From: Bacteroidales bacterium
GTDB taxonomy: Bacteria > Bacteroidota > Bacteroidia > Bacteroidales > Paludibacteraceae
Reading direction: 5' to 3'
DNA length: 64,000 nt
NCBI GenBank assembly: GCA_012518275.1
Contig: JAAYSS010000047.1
Span: 1-64,000 of the forward strand
Shown here: positions 10,221 to 20,026 of the stretch, one piece after another
How positions within the stretch are numbered: position 1 is the first letter of the stretch
Layout: each line of letters opens with the position of its first letter
The notes under the pieces: model-generated
The model's input: only the letters and a program-made list of their open reading frames with translations
The model's database searches: none
Told to the model about the DNA's origin: nothing
Program-made: the position numbers and the translations under genes

Positions 10221-12140
10221 TTAATTCAGCGCTATTTTAATGCCGGCGTTGATGTTAATTTTTGGTTGTTTGATTCCGCCAAACTCAACGTATTCTTGGT
10301 TCAAAATATTATTTGCTTCTGTGAATAAAGTCATCTGATTACCTTTCCAGATTAATTTCGAATTTAGCATCCAGTAGGGGCTGTAATCGGTCAATTCATT
10401 GTTTGTAAAATCGGTGTAATTTCCCGCACGGTCAAACATTGCCAAGTTCCAGTGCATCGAAAGCTTTGACCAAATGGAATGATTTAAATTAAACACTAAT
10501 TTATGTTTCAGGTAGTCGAGCGCATATTTACTGTCGTAACCTTCCGCCTTTTTATCCAGATTTAAAAATGAATAATTCGCACCGATTGATTGAATAAAAC
10601 TGTTAGTGAAGCGATACTCGCCACTCGTTTCAAATCCGACAGCATTCACGTTGGTTAAATTACGGCTTTCCCACTTTTCGGCATCGGGCATTTTTACCCA
10701 GTCAATGATGTTGTTCCCAAGACGATAAAAAGCAGAAGCCGTTAATGTCCAGCTTATCGGGTTGATTTTGGTGCCAAGCTCAAAAGTAGTCGATTTTTCG
10801 GGTTGCAAGTTCGGATTACTTATTTGCACTGCGCTTTGGTAGTATAAATCGGTGAATGTCGGCAGACGAACAGCCGAATTGGCAGCTACAAAAATACGTG
10901 AGTACGCTGTTGGTCGGTATGCTAAATCTGCACCGCCGTTCACGTGTGTGCCAAATTGTTTGTTTTGAGTAAGTGCTGCGCCGACAGAAGCGTACCATTT
11001 TCCAAGCACCAAGCTGTGATCCAAGAACACGGTTGAAAGCAGCCTGTTTGCTTCCTTAGTAAATGTTTTGTCTTCTTCAAAAGGAATTTTCTTAGATTTT
11101 GTGATATCTTCTCCCAGCACAGTACTGAAAATATGTTCGTTGCGCACGTCAAGCCCAAGCGTAGTTTTCCCAAATTTCCAAGAAAGAGAAGTGCCTAATT
11201 TTCCACCCGTAATATCGGTCTGATGGTAGTTGTGGTCGGTGTACCAAGAGATTTTTTCTGCTCCTTCGAAATTCCTGAAAAGTTCAAAGCGATCGTGATG
11301 ACGCCGCCAGTAAGCCTGCGAATTAAAACTCCAACTGCCTGATTTTAAGTTCCAATCTAGTGCCGAGAACATGGTTTTAGTGTGTTCAAATTGATTGGGG
11401 AATTTTTCGCTGTAAAAGCTGTTGGCTCCAAATGATTTCTGCTGATAAGCCATTTGCAGACTAAATTTACCAGCTTTCTCTGTTCTTAGGCTATTTTGAA
11501 GATACGCGCTGGCAATAGTAAAATCAGTGTTGTCAATGTACCCATCGCTTCTTTTGTGTGAAACAGAACCAAATGTGCTGATTTTTTCATCGGAATAATT
11601 CCCGGAAATAATATTTGAAAGGTACCCGTAACTTCCGGCAGAAGTCTGAATTGAAACGTTTTTTTCTTCTTTTTCATCGGTAATAATATTAATGGCGCCA
11701 CTGAAAGCGTTGGGCCCAAGGACACGTGCAGCAGAACCTTGCAAAATTTCCACGCGGCTTACATCAGCTAAATCGATCGGAATATCTAAATTGTAGTGTC
11801 CTGTCTGCGGATCGGTAATGTTCACACCATTTAAAAGCACCAAAATCTGATCAAAAGAGCCACCACGGATGCTTACATCTGACTGCACGCCATACATTCC
11901 GCGCTGCCGAACATCAACACCTGCAACGTAGTCCAACAAATCATCGATGCTTCTTACCGCATTTTTTTCGATTTCAAGCTTATCAATCACGCCGATAATT
12001 CGCCCGAGATTTGAGTACATTTTTGTTCGCCCGGCACTTACTTCCAATTCATTAAGTTCTACATCTTCTGTTGGAACTTCAGCTTTTAAACTTGCCAAAA
12101 CACAGATGGCAATTGTCAGAAAATAGATTTTTAGTTTCAT
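10221..12140 (-). CDS. TonB-dependent outer membrane receptor, BtuB-like
   Basis: Signal peptide; plug domain (VDVRQRGMYGVQSDVSIRGGSFDQILVLLNGVNITDPQTGHYNLDIP, VEILQGSAARVLGPNAFSGAINIIT); C-terminal beta-barrel. Confidence 0.92.
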   Translation of the reverse strand: MKLKIYFLTIAICVLASLKAEVPTEDVELNELEVSAGRTKMYSNLGRIIGVIDKLEIEKNAVRSIDDLLDYVAGVDVRQRGMYGVQSDVSIRGGSFDQILVLLNGVNITDPQTGHYNLDIPIDLADVSRVEILQGSAARVLGPNAFSGAINIITDEKEEKNVSIQTSAGSYGYLSNIISGNYSDEKISTFGSVSHKRSDGYIDNTDFTIASAYLQNSLRTEKAGKFSLQMAYQQKSFGANSFYSEKFPNQFEHTKTMFSALDWNLKSGSWSFNSQAYWRRHHDRFELFRNFEGAEKISWYTDHNYHQTDITGGKLGTSLSWKFGKTTLGLDVRNEHIFSTVLGEDITKSKKIPFEEDKTFTKEANRLLSTVFLDHSLVLGKWYASVGAALTQNKQFGTHVNGGADLAYRPTAYSRIFVAANSAVRLPTFTDLYYQSAVQISNPNLQPEKSTTFELGTKINPISWTLTASAFYRLGNNIIDWVKMPDAEKWESRNLTNVNAVGFETSGEYRFTNSFIQSIGANYSFLNLDKKAEGYDSKYALDYLKHKLVFNLNHSIWSKLSMHWNLAMFDRAGNYTDFTNNELTDYSPYWMLNSKLIWKGNQMTLFTEANNILNQEYVEFGGIKQPKININAGIKIALN

Positions 12141-12144
12141 TTTT

Positions 12145-12507
12145 TTAAATAAAAAAAGTTGGAATAGAGATTTTTCTCCACTCCAACTTCGGATTAATAA
12201 ATAATATTTGATTTAAGCCACCAACAGGAATGTCAGTAGCAAAAGTTTGTATGTTTATCTGTAATAAATTCTCAAAAAGAAGTACCTCCGATTCATCTTC
12301 CTCCTTTTTATTTTTAAGTGAATCTTTAGCGAAAATATTGTTTTCAACCGAAAACGAATTCGTTTTTAAAATCGCCATATCGCTGATACCTGCACTTACT
12401 TGTCCAATTGAAATAACTTTATTCAATCCAGCAAATACAGCATAATTTTTCCGGCTCCAACGACGGAATCGAAAGCTTTTGGCGGGCTGTAGGCTGTTTT
12501 TTCTCAC
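12145..12507 (-). CDS. Small Arg-rich hypothetical protein (GTG start) between a DUF6242 lipoprotein gene and a TonB receptor gene
   Basis: ORF starts 7 nt after the upstream gene and ends 4 nt before the TonB receptor ATG; N-terminus AKSFRFRRWSRKNYAVFAGLNKVISIGQVSAGISDMAI. Confidence 0.6.
   Translation of the reverse strand: MRKNSLQPAKSFRFRRWSRKNYAVFAGLNKVISIGQVSAGISDMAILKTNSFSVENNIFAKDSLKNKKEEDESEVLLFENLLQINIQTFATDIPVGGLNQILFINPKLEWRKISIPTFFI
12148..12189 (-). terminator. Intrinsic terminator/attenuator hairpin directly upstream of the TonB receptor gene
   Basis: - strand AAGTTGGAGTGGAGA-AAAA-TCTCTATTCCAACTT-TTTTT: 15-bp stem (two G-T wobbles), AAAA loop, T-tract. No T-tract on the + strand, so directional. 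Confidence 0.75.
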
Positions 12508-12514
12508 AATTCAA

Positions 12515-13924
12515 TTAATATTTGTAAGGATTTTCGATGTAATCTTTGAAACTATAAAAATTCACTTTTATTTTCCACACGTCTGCCAACGGTGCGGTTA
12601 CTGATTTACCGCCGATAACGTATAGGCTGTTGTCTTTCGCGTCCATTATCAACGAAGCATTCACACGTGGGGTAAATTTTTCAGGAAGTACGTTTGTGGT
12701 TGAATCCGGCAAAACCCAGTTCATGCCTTCGTTTATCGACTGTCTTAGCTGAGTCGTGTCAATTGTATGAGTGTCCGTAGTACCACCGAGCATCAGCAGT
12801 TTACTACCATAATATTCTACAGATGCATTAGAAACAGGGTCTATTTTGCTGTTCGCATTTTGAAGGTCCAACCAGTTCAACGTATCGGAAATTGCCCGAT
12901 TTTCGGCAGACCAGATGGTGTTTAGTCTTTTTCCAGAAGGGGAATATCCGCCAATAACAATTGTTTTTTCTCTTCCAAGTTTTGGGCGGAAAGTCGTTGT
13001 TGCAAAATCAGAAACAGGGAAATTATCGTTGAAAATTTTATTTCCGGACAGCGTCCAGTTGATTCCGTCAGCAGAGTTAGCAATGCGGACATTATTGCTG
13101 GTTTTCTCTTTGGCTACTGCCCAAAGATTATTTTTGAAACCAAATAAAAGCGAAACGTAGTCGTAGGCTGTATCTGCCACTATATTATGTTTCGTCCAGA
13201 AGACTCCATTTGTTGATTTGTAGAGCTCCACACCGTTGTGAAGAAGATAAATTGCATTATTGAATACCACCATATCTCTTAGTTTGGCATTTAGCGGAAG
13301 TCCGTCAAGCCTAGCATCATTCTGCCAATTTTTAGCGTCAAGCGAAGTAAAGAGAGAATTGGAATCGGCATGCCCAAAATAGTAGAAAAATTTACCGTTT
13401 AGTTGTACCGCCTTCTGATTGTCAGAAATTTGAGCCGTGATATTTGAGTTTAGTTCACTCCAAACATGCTTGTAGGGTTCCACCTTGTGAACGCGAAGCT
13501 CTATCACATATTCTTTTGTTGTTTCTTCGTCGGTAGCCAAGTTTTTGATTTTCACAGGATTGGTAAAATCAACGTGTTTGGTTGTAGATCCTTGGGTAGT
13601 GTTGTAAAAACCCGGAGACTCGGATACTGTATCGTTGATGATAAAGCCAATTGAACTAGCAAAACGGAAATTCAAAAAAAGACTATCTATTTTGGTACCA
13701 TATGGAAGTGAGTCTAAGTTATATATTGAGTCGCTAACATTGTCTATAGTAAACTCCGCTAATGATGCGTTTGGCGAATAAGATGAGTTTTGGATAGCTA
13801 CATGCAACACAGAAGCATCACTGGAAGGTTGAGCCAGCTGAGTGCCGGAATCTTTAAGACAACTCGTTGCAAAAAACGCTATCAACGATAGCAGAAACAA
13901 ATTATTATGATGTAAATACTTCAT
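12515..13924 (-). CDS. DUF6242-like lipoprotein with Kelch/propeller-like repeats
   Basis: Lipobox FFATSCLKD; N-terminal pattern VSDSIYNLDSLPYGTKIDSLFLNF...TTKEYVIELRVHKVEPYKHVWSEL; repeated SxDGINWTL / STNGVFWTKH modules. Confidence 0.75.
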   Translation of the reverse strand: MKYLHHNNLFLLSLIAFFATSCLKDSGTQLAQPSSDASVLHVAIQNSSYSPNASLAEFTIDNVSDSIYNLDSLPYGTKIDSLFLNFRFASSIGFIINDTVSESPGFYNTTQGSTTKHVDFTNPVKIKNLATDEETTKEYVIELRVHKVEPYKHVWSELNSNITAQISDNQKAVQLNGKFFYYFGHADSNSLFTSLDAKNWQNDARLDGLPLNAKLRDMVVFNNAIYLLHNGVELYKSTNGVFWTKHNIVADTAYDYVSLLFGFKNNLWAVAKEKTSNNVRIANSADGINWTLSGNKIFNDNFPVSDFATTTFRPKLGREKTIVIGGYSPSGKRLNTIWSAENRAISDTLNWLDLQNANSKIDPVSNASVEYYGSKLLMLGGTTDTHTIDTTQLRQSINEGMNWVLPDSTTNVLPEKFTPRVNASLIMDAKDNSLYVIGGKSVTAPLADVWKIKVNFYSFKDYIENPYKY

Positions 13925-13958
13925 CGCAAATGTTGTTAGTGAAGTTGAGTATTGTCTG

Positions 13959-13966
13959 CAAAGTTA
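13959..13966 (-). promoter_or_regulatory. Bacteroidetes -7 box (TAACTTTG) upstream of the DUF6242 lipoprotein gene
   Basis: - strand TTTG-N21-TAACTTTG, near the TTTG/TAnnTTTG consensus. Confidence 0.5.
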
Positions 13967-14042
13967 AAAAACTATTTGTACTCTTTACAAAAAACGGTAG
14001 AAAGTTTTATTTTTTTAAAAATATCTTGGTGCAAAATATAAA

Positions 14043-14072
14043 AAAGAGAAACTCGTGCTTGAATTTCTCTTT
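14043..14072 (-). terminator. Intrinsic terminator downstream of rplS
   Basis: aaagagaaa...tttctcttt stem with flanking A/T tracts. Confidence 0.65.
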
Positions 14073-14096
14073 AAATTTTTGTATATGTGTAAAAAC

Positions 14097-14444
14097 TTAC
14101 AATCTTCTTTCTCGAATACGGGCAGCCTTACCGGTACGTTTGCGCAGATAATAAAGTTTAGCACGACGCACCTTACCTTTTTTATTTACAGTGATAGTTT
14201 CTACGAAAGGTGAATCCATCGGGAAAATACGCTCAACACCCACGTTACCGGACATTTTACGCACAGTAAAACGCTTTTTATTCCGATGTCCAACAATTTT
14301 GATTACAATGCCCTTAAACTCTTGAATACGTTCTTTGTTACCCTCTTTAATACGGTAACCAACAGTTATAGTGTCTCCAGCTTTGAATACAGGGAAGTTT
14401 TTTTCCTGATCAAATGCTTGTTCTGCAACTTTTATTAAGTCCAT
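14097..14444 (-). CDS. rplS: 50S ribosomal protein L19
   Basis: FKAGDTITVGYRIKEGNKERIQEFKGIVI...VERIFPMDSPFVETITV...KLYYLRKRTGKAARIRE. Confidence 0.97.
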   Translation of the reverse strand: MDLIKVAEQAFDQEKNFPVFKAGDTITVGYRIKEGNKERIQEFKGIVIKIVGHRNKKRFTVRKMSGNVGVERIFPMDSPFVETITVNKKGKVRRAKLYYLRKRTGKAARIRERRL

Positions 14445-14689
14445 GATTTAATTTTATTATGTTGATACTATACGCAATATACACAGGCTTATTCGGATTT
14501 TTTCCTTGCTGTCAGAGATTACGCTGATTTTTGGACTGCAAAAGTACGGTTTTTATTTTAAATAGGCAAAAGCTTCTGTGGAAAATAATTTACATTTTCT
14601 TTTTTTAAAAAATAAAAGTATCATAAAAATAGGGATTGTTTGTGATTTTTTGAGTAATTTTGCAGTTTAAAATTAGATTAGAACTTACT

Positions 14690-15226
14690 ATGAGTGTCAT
14701 TACAATAAAAGACAAGCGGTTCAGACTCTCCATTACTCACGAAGAAATTCAGGAAGCAGTAAAAAAAGTAGGTGAAACCATTAACAAAGATTTAGCTGAT
14801 ACAAATCCGCTTTTTATCTGTGTACTTAATGGTGCATTTATGTTTGCAGGTGATTTGATGAAAATAGTCGATATCCCCTGCCAAATTACCTTTGTCAAAC
14901 TTTCATCCTACGAAGGGTTGGTCACAACCGGTACTGTGAAAGAAGTGATTGGACTCAACGAAAGTGTAGTAGGTAGAAATGTAGTAGTTGTAGAAGATAT
15001 TGTGGATACTGGTATCACAATGGAAAAAATCATCAAGTCACTCGAAGCAAAAGGAGCAGCTGATATAAAAGTGGTTACCTTCCTTCAAAAACCTGCCGCT
15101 CTACAACGCGACATCAAAATTGACTACATAGCCATGAAAATTCCCAATGATTTCATTGTTGGATATGGACTTGACTATGATAGCTACGGCAGAAATCTGA
15201 AAGACATATATACAGTAATAGATTAA
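14690..15226 (+). CDS. hpt: Hypoxanthine phosphoribosyltransferase
   Basis: FICVLNGAFMFAGDL; VVVVEDIVDTGITM PRPP loop; IPNDFIVGYGLDYD. Confidence 0.95.
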   Translation: MSVITIKDKRFRLSITHEEIQEAVKKVGETINKDLADTNPLFICVLNGAFMFAGDLMKIVDIPCQITFVKLSSYEGLVTTGTVKEVIGLNESVVGRNVVVVEDIVDTGITMEKIIKSLEAKGAADIKVVTFLQKPAALQRDIKIDYIAMKIPNDFIVGYGLDYDSYGRNLKDIYTVID

Positions 15227-15304
15227 ATTTTTATCAATAAAATATTTAATTAAGCGTTAGTTTTTAACATGGGCACGCTTCATTTTGCCCAACACATTTG
15301 TGGT

Positions 15305-15925
15305 ATGGAAACAGAAAACGAAAATTCAATTCAGCACTGCGATGATTTAATAAATATAATCATCTGCGGTGCGCCAGGAAGTGGCAAGGGAACTCAAAGT
15401 GATTTAATCATCAAAAAATACAACTTGAAGCATATTTCATCCGGAGATATACTGAGAAAAGAAATCGAAAAAGGAACAAAACTGGGCAAAGAGATAGATA
15501 ATGTAATCTCAAAAGGTCAGTTGGTAGAAGATGAAATCATTACTAAGTTAGTTGAAACAGAAATTGACAGTCTTGATAAAAAACTTTACAAAGGGATTAT
15601 TTTAGATGGATATCCGCGTACATTAAGTCAAGCTAAGGAACTTGAAAAGATTTTCAGAAAACGAGGTACTTGCATGAATGTGCTTATCTACTTACAAGTA
15701 GAAGAAGAAGAACTTATCAGTCGGCTACTTAACCGAGGAAAAACTTCAGGACGAAGTGACGATAACCTGGAAACCATCCAAAAGCGACTCATAGTGTATG
15801 AAAATCAGACCAAGCCGGTAGTTGATTTTTACAAAAGCATAGGAAAATACGCCAATATCCACGGCACAGGAAGTTTGGATGAAATTTTTGAAAGAGTCTC
15901 CGCAGCGATTGATAAAGCCGTGTAA
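15305..15925 (+). CDS. adk: Adenylate kinase
   Basis: IIICGAPGSGKGTQSDLI; ISSGDILRKEI; GIILDGYPRTLSQA. Internal ATG start chosen. Confidence 0.94.
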   Translation: METENENSIQHCDDLINIIICGAPGSGKGTQSDLIIKKYNLKHISSGDILRKEIEKGTKLGKEIDNVISKGQLVEDEIITKLVETEIDSLDKKLYKGIILDGYPRTLSQAKELEKIFRKRGTCMNVLIYLQVEEEELISRLLNRGKTSGRSDDNLETIQKRLIVYENQTKPVVDFYKSIGKYANIHGTGSLDEIFERVSAAIDKAV

Positions 15926-15991
15926 ATAACTCGTAAATCCATTGTACCGAAATCAAAAAACAATGGATTTATTTTTAAAATATAAAATAAT

Positions 15992-17101
15992 ATGACAACA
16001 GGTTCAAATTTTGTAGATTATGTGAAAATATTTTGCCGATCAGGAAAAGGCGGCGCCGGGTCGGTACACTTTCACCGTGCAAAATATATTCCGAAAGGCG
16101 GACCTGATGGTGGAGACGGCGGAAGAGGCGGACATGTGATACTCCGCGGGAACAGAAACCTGTGGACATTGCTTCATTTAAAATATGCAAGACATATCTT
16201 TGCAAGTGACGGAGAAGGAGGAAGCAGAAACCGCCGCATTGGAAAAGATGGCGAAGATCAAATCATAGAAGTACCGCTCGGAACCGTAGTGTATGACGGC
16301 GATAACGGAAAATTCCTTTGCGATATAAAAGAAGATGGGCAAGAATTAGTGTTGCTGAAAGGTGGTCAGGGCGGAAAGGGAAACTGGCATTTCCGTTCTT
16401 CTACCAATCAAACCCCGCGCTATGCTCAGCCCGGTGAACCACGCATAGAAAAAACCATTATCATGCAACTGAAAGTCCTTGCCGATGTCGGTTTAGTAGG
16501 ATTTCCAAATGCGGGAAAATCGACCCTACTCTCTGTTGTTTCTGCCGCCAAGCCAAAAATTGCCGATTATCCTTTTACCACACTCGTTCCCAATTTAGGC
16601 ATTGTAAGCCATCGTGACAATCAATCGTTTGTAATGGCTGATATACCGGGAATAATCAAAGGCGCATCAAAAGGGAAAGGACTGGGGCTTAGATTTTTAA
16701 GGCATATAGAGAGAAATTCCATCCTGCTTTTTATGATTCCGGCAGACAGTAAAGACATTAAAAAAGAGTATGAAATTTTGCTAAATGAATTGAAACAGTA
16801 TAACCCTCAATTAGCTGATAAACAACGAATACTTGCCATTTCAAAATGTGACATGCTGGATGACGAACTGATTACAGAGATGAAAAAACTGCTGCCCAAA
16901 GATGTTCAAACTGTGTTTATCTCTTCTGTAAGTGGATTGGGAATTAATGAGTTGAAAGACCTGATTTGGACAGAACTCAACAAAGAATCAAATATAATTT
17001 TGGATATAGCGCACCAACCGATGGATATGATTCAAGTAGATGAACCTGACGAAAAGACAGAAAAGGATTTTGATAATGATGATATAGATTGGGATGACTA
17101 A
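15992..17101 (+). CDS. obgE: Obg-family GTPase
   Basis: [55 protein letters not shown]. Confidence 0.97.
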   Translation: MTTGSNFVDYVKIFCRSGKGGAGSVHFHRAKYIPKGGPDGGDGGRGGHVILRGNRNLWTLLHLKYARHIFASDGEGGSRNRRIGKDGEDQIIEVPLGTVVYDGDNGKFLCDIKEDGQELVLLKGGQGGKGNWHFRSSTNQTPRYAQPGEPRIEKTIIMQLKVLADVGLVGFPNAGKSTLLSVVSAAKPKIADYPFTTLVPNLGIVSHRDNQSFVMADIPGIIKGASKGKGLGLRFLRHIERNSILLFMIPADSKDIKKEYEILLNELKQYNPQLADKQRILAISKCDMLDDELITEMKKLLPKDVQTVFISSVSGLGINELKDLIWTELNKESNIILDIAHQPMDMIQVDEPDEKTEKDFDNDDIDWDD

Positions 17102-17897
17102 AAGTAAAAGTGCCATTGATGTTGTTAAATACCCGATTCTGAGTAAGTTTAATGAGATTTTACACTTTACTTCTACTCGTACAGGAGGTGTTAGCCAAGG
17201 TTATTATGCTTCCTTGAATTTGGGTAAGTTTTCAAATGATGACCCTAAAAACATACATGAAAACTTTACTCGATTTCTAAAAGAAATCAATATCAGCAAA
17301 AATCAACTACATCTCCCCTTTCAAACTCATGAAGATGTTGTTTTAAATATTGATGATAAGTTTCTTAATCAAAAGGAAAAGAATCAGCAAGAAAAACTTC
17401 ACGGGGTAGATGCAGTAATTACAAACCTTCCGAATCAATGTGTCTGTGTTTCCACGGCTGACTGTGTCCCGATTCTCATCTATGACCCTGTGAAAAAAGT
17501 AGTTGGTGCCGCACATGCCGGCTGGCGAGGCACTTGTTCTCGAATTGCAAAGAAAACGGTGAACGCTATGAAGGAACACTATCATTCCAATCCGACAGTT
17601 TTAGTTGCTGTGCTTGGTGCTTCCATTTCTCCAAACATGTATGAGGTTGGTGATGAACTAATTACCTATTTTCAAGAAAAAAACTTTGACATCGATAAAA
17701 TATTTTTCAAGAAAAAAGAAAACTACCATCTTGATCTTTGGACAGCCAATAAATTGATTTTGTTGGAAGCCGGAATTTTAGAAAAGAATATTGAAGTTTC
17801 CGGATACTGCACATTTACAGAACACGAGCGTTTTTTCTCAGCTCGTCAACTTGGAATAAAATCAGGAAGGATGGTTAGTGGAATTATGATAAAATAA
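17094..17897 (+). CDS. pgeF: YfiH/PgeF-family protein (peptidoglycan editing factor, laccase-like domain)
   Basis: [54 protein letters not shown]. Overlaps the obgE stop by 8 nt. Confidence 0.93.
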   Translation: MTKSKSAIDVVKYPILSKFNEILHFTSTRTGGVSQGYYASLNLGKFSNDDPKNIHENFTRFLKEINISKNQLHLPFQTHEDVVLNIDDKFLNQKEKNQQEKLHGVDAVITNLPNQCVCVSTADCVPILIYDPVKKVVGAAHAGWRGTCSRIAKKTVNAMKEHYHSNPTVLVAVLGASISPNMYEVGDELITYFQEKNFDIDKIFFKKKENYHLDLWTANKLILLEAGILEKNIEVSGYCTFTEHERFFSARQLGIKSGRMVSGIMIK

Positions 17898-17917
17898 AAA
17901 TCTCAGCAATTAGTTTT

Positions 17918-18115
17918 TTATAAATTTTCAAATATTTTCTCCAAATCTTTGTCAATTTCGTGAAGTTGCTTTTTACAGATTTCTATTAATTCCGTTGCTC
18001 GTTTCACTTTTTCCGAAATCAATTCCATATTAATTTCCGTGTTGCTTTCAAGCTCATTGAGAATTTTTTCTAACTCTTCAATCGCTTCCGTATAAGTCTG
18101 TTTTGATTTTCCCAT
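17918..18115 (-). CDS. xseB: Exodeoxyribonuclease VII small subunit
   Basis: YTEAIEELEKILNELESNTEINMELISEKVKRATELIEICKKQL. Confidence 0.88.
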   Translation of the reverse strand: MGKSKQTYTEAIEELEKILNELESNTEINMELISEKVKRATELIEICKKQLHEIDKDLEKIFENL

Positions 18116-18166
18116 TCTTCTTATATTCAAATAATTACTATATTTAAATTTATGTTATCCAATACG

Positions 18167-19945
18167 TCATTCGTCTGAGAAATGAAGTAACAATTCTCTG
18201 TATGAATTGAATATTTTTGATTTAGACACAAATCCTATATATCGCTTTTCATCATCGATAACCGGAAGATTCCATGCACCACTATCTTCAAAAATCTCCA
18301 TTACTTTCCCCATCGGAAGCCCAACATTAATCAACGCCGGTGGTGAAATCATCAATTCCTTAACCGTAAAGCGCTGATATAACTCCGGTCTAAACATAAT
18401 GTTACGTACCTCGTCAAGCAATACTACTCCGAGCAGCACCCTTGAGTCAGGCTCCACCACAGGGAACACATTTCGACGCGAATTAGATATAACTTTTACC
18501 AGTTCACCCAAAGTCATATCCGGAGCAAGTTCTTTCAAGTCTGTTTCTAACACATCTTCCATTTTCAATAATGTAAGCACTGCACGGTCTTTATTGTGAG
18601 TAATGAGTTCTCCCTTTTGTGCCAGCCGCATAGCATAAAGGCTATGCCGTTCAAACAACAAAATGGTAAGATAAGACACCACTGAAACTATCATCAGCGT
18701 CATAAAAAGATTGTATCCTCCGGTCAACTCAGCAATCAAAAAAATCCCTGTCAGAGGTGCATGCATAACACCCGACATAAGCCCTGACATACCTGCAAGC
18801 GTAAAATTTTCTATCGGAACTACAAATCCAAACTGATTTAATACTGTTGCTACTACAAAGCCCGTAATACTACCGATAAACAGCGATGGAGCAAAAATTC
18901 CCCCAACACCCCCGGGACTTGTAGTGGCTGTTGCGGCAACAATCTTGAAAATTATAATCAGAACCAGATAAACCATTAACATCCAAACATTATCTTGAAA
19001 ACTAAGGAATAAACTTCGATCAAGTACGGTAGAAGATTGCTTATTTAATAATGCTTCAATGGTTTCATAACCTTCGCCATAAAGCGGCGGAAAAATAAAA
19101 ATCAAAATGCTGAGGATAACACCGCCGAGCAATAACTTTTGAATCGGCGATTTAATGCTTCGAAAAAAACCTTCCAAAAAATTCATTCCACGCGTAAAAT
19201 ATAGCGAAACCAAACCGCAGGCAATACCCAATACAATCAACCAGGGAATGCGCCCAACGGCGAATGGCTCATAAGTAGAAAATTGGAATAAAAATGCCTT
19301 TCCGGTCAGCACATAGGAAAGAGAAGTAGCTGTAACCGAAGAAATTAACAAAGGAACTATTGACGTCATGGTCATATCGAGCAATAAGACCTCCAACGTA
19401 AAAACAAATCCGGCAATAGGGGCTTTGAAAATACCCCCAATAGCTCCGGCTGCACCACAACCAATCATCAACATCAAGGTTTTTTGATCGAGTTTAAAAA
19501 ATTTGCCCAGATTGGAACCGATAGCTGAACCAGTCAAAACGATAGGCGATTCAGCACCCACCGAACCTCCGAAGCCGATAGTTACGGCACTACCCACTAT
19601 CGATGTCCACACATTATGCAGTTTTATAATTGATTTTCGCTGGGAAATGGCATAGAGAATTCGAGTTACACCGTGACTGATGTCATCTTTCACAATATAT
19701 CTGACAAAAAGATACGAAAGGGTAATGCCGACAAATGGGAACAACAGATACCAAAAACTTACTTCGTCCGGATTAAACCAACCAGTAAGAAGTTTCTGAA
19801 TAAGATAAATAGCAGATTTTAAAACGTTGGCGGCAATAGAGGCAAAGATTCCTACCAAAAGGCTGAGGAAAAGAACAAAATGGTGCTGCTTGATGTTCTT
19901 TTCACGCCATGCTATTAATTTACCGTACCAATTTTTATCAATCAT
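18167..19945 (-). CDS. ClC-family chloride channel/transporter with C-terminal CBS domains
   Basis: GFGGSVGAESPIVLTGSAIGS; GIFKAPIAGFVF; TSPGGVGGIFAPSLFIG; tandem CBS-like C-terminus. Confidence 0.93.
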   Translation of the reverse strand: MIDKNWYGKLIAWREKNIKQHHFVLFLSLLVGIFASIAANVLKSAIYLIQKLLTGWFNPDEVSFWYLLFPFVGITLSYLFVRYIVKDDISHGVTRILYAISQRKSIIKLHNVWTSIVGSAVTIGFGGSVGAESPIVLTGSAIGSNLGKFFKLDQKTLMLMIGCGAAGAIGGIFKAPIAGFVFTLEVLLLDMTMTSIVPLLISSVTATSLSYVLTGKAFLFQFSTYEPFAVGRIPWLIVLGIACGLVSLYFTRGMNFLEGFFRSIKSPIQKLLLGGVILSILIFIFPPLYGEGYETIEALLNKQSSTVLDRSLFLSFQDNVWMLMVYLVLIIIFKIVAATATTSPGGVGGIFAPSLFIGSITGFVVATVLNQFGFVVPIENFTLAGMSGLMSGVMHAPLTGIFLIAELTGGYNLFMTLMIVSVVSYLTILLFERHSLYAMRLAQKGELITHNKDRAVLTLLKMEDVLETDLKELAPDMTLGELVKVISNSRRNVFPVVEPDSRVLLGVVLLDEVRNIMFRPELYQRFTVKELMISPPALINVGLPMGKVMEIFEDSGAWNLPVIDDEKRYIGFVSKSKIFNSYRELLLHFSDE

Positions 19946-20026
19946 TACCAGTGTAAGTAAATGAAACACAAAGATAATATTTTTTCATTTAGATAGAAAA
20001 AATCAAGCGCTAGATTTATTGCACGG

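Noticed and set aside
13925-14096. Cobalamin riboswitch upstream of the DUF6242/TonB operon
   Set aside because: The 170-bp leader is AT-rich and already holds the rplS terminator and a promoter; I saw no B12-box-like conserved core.
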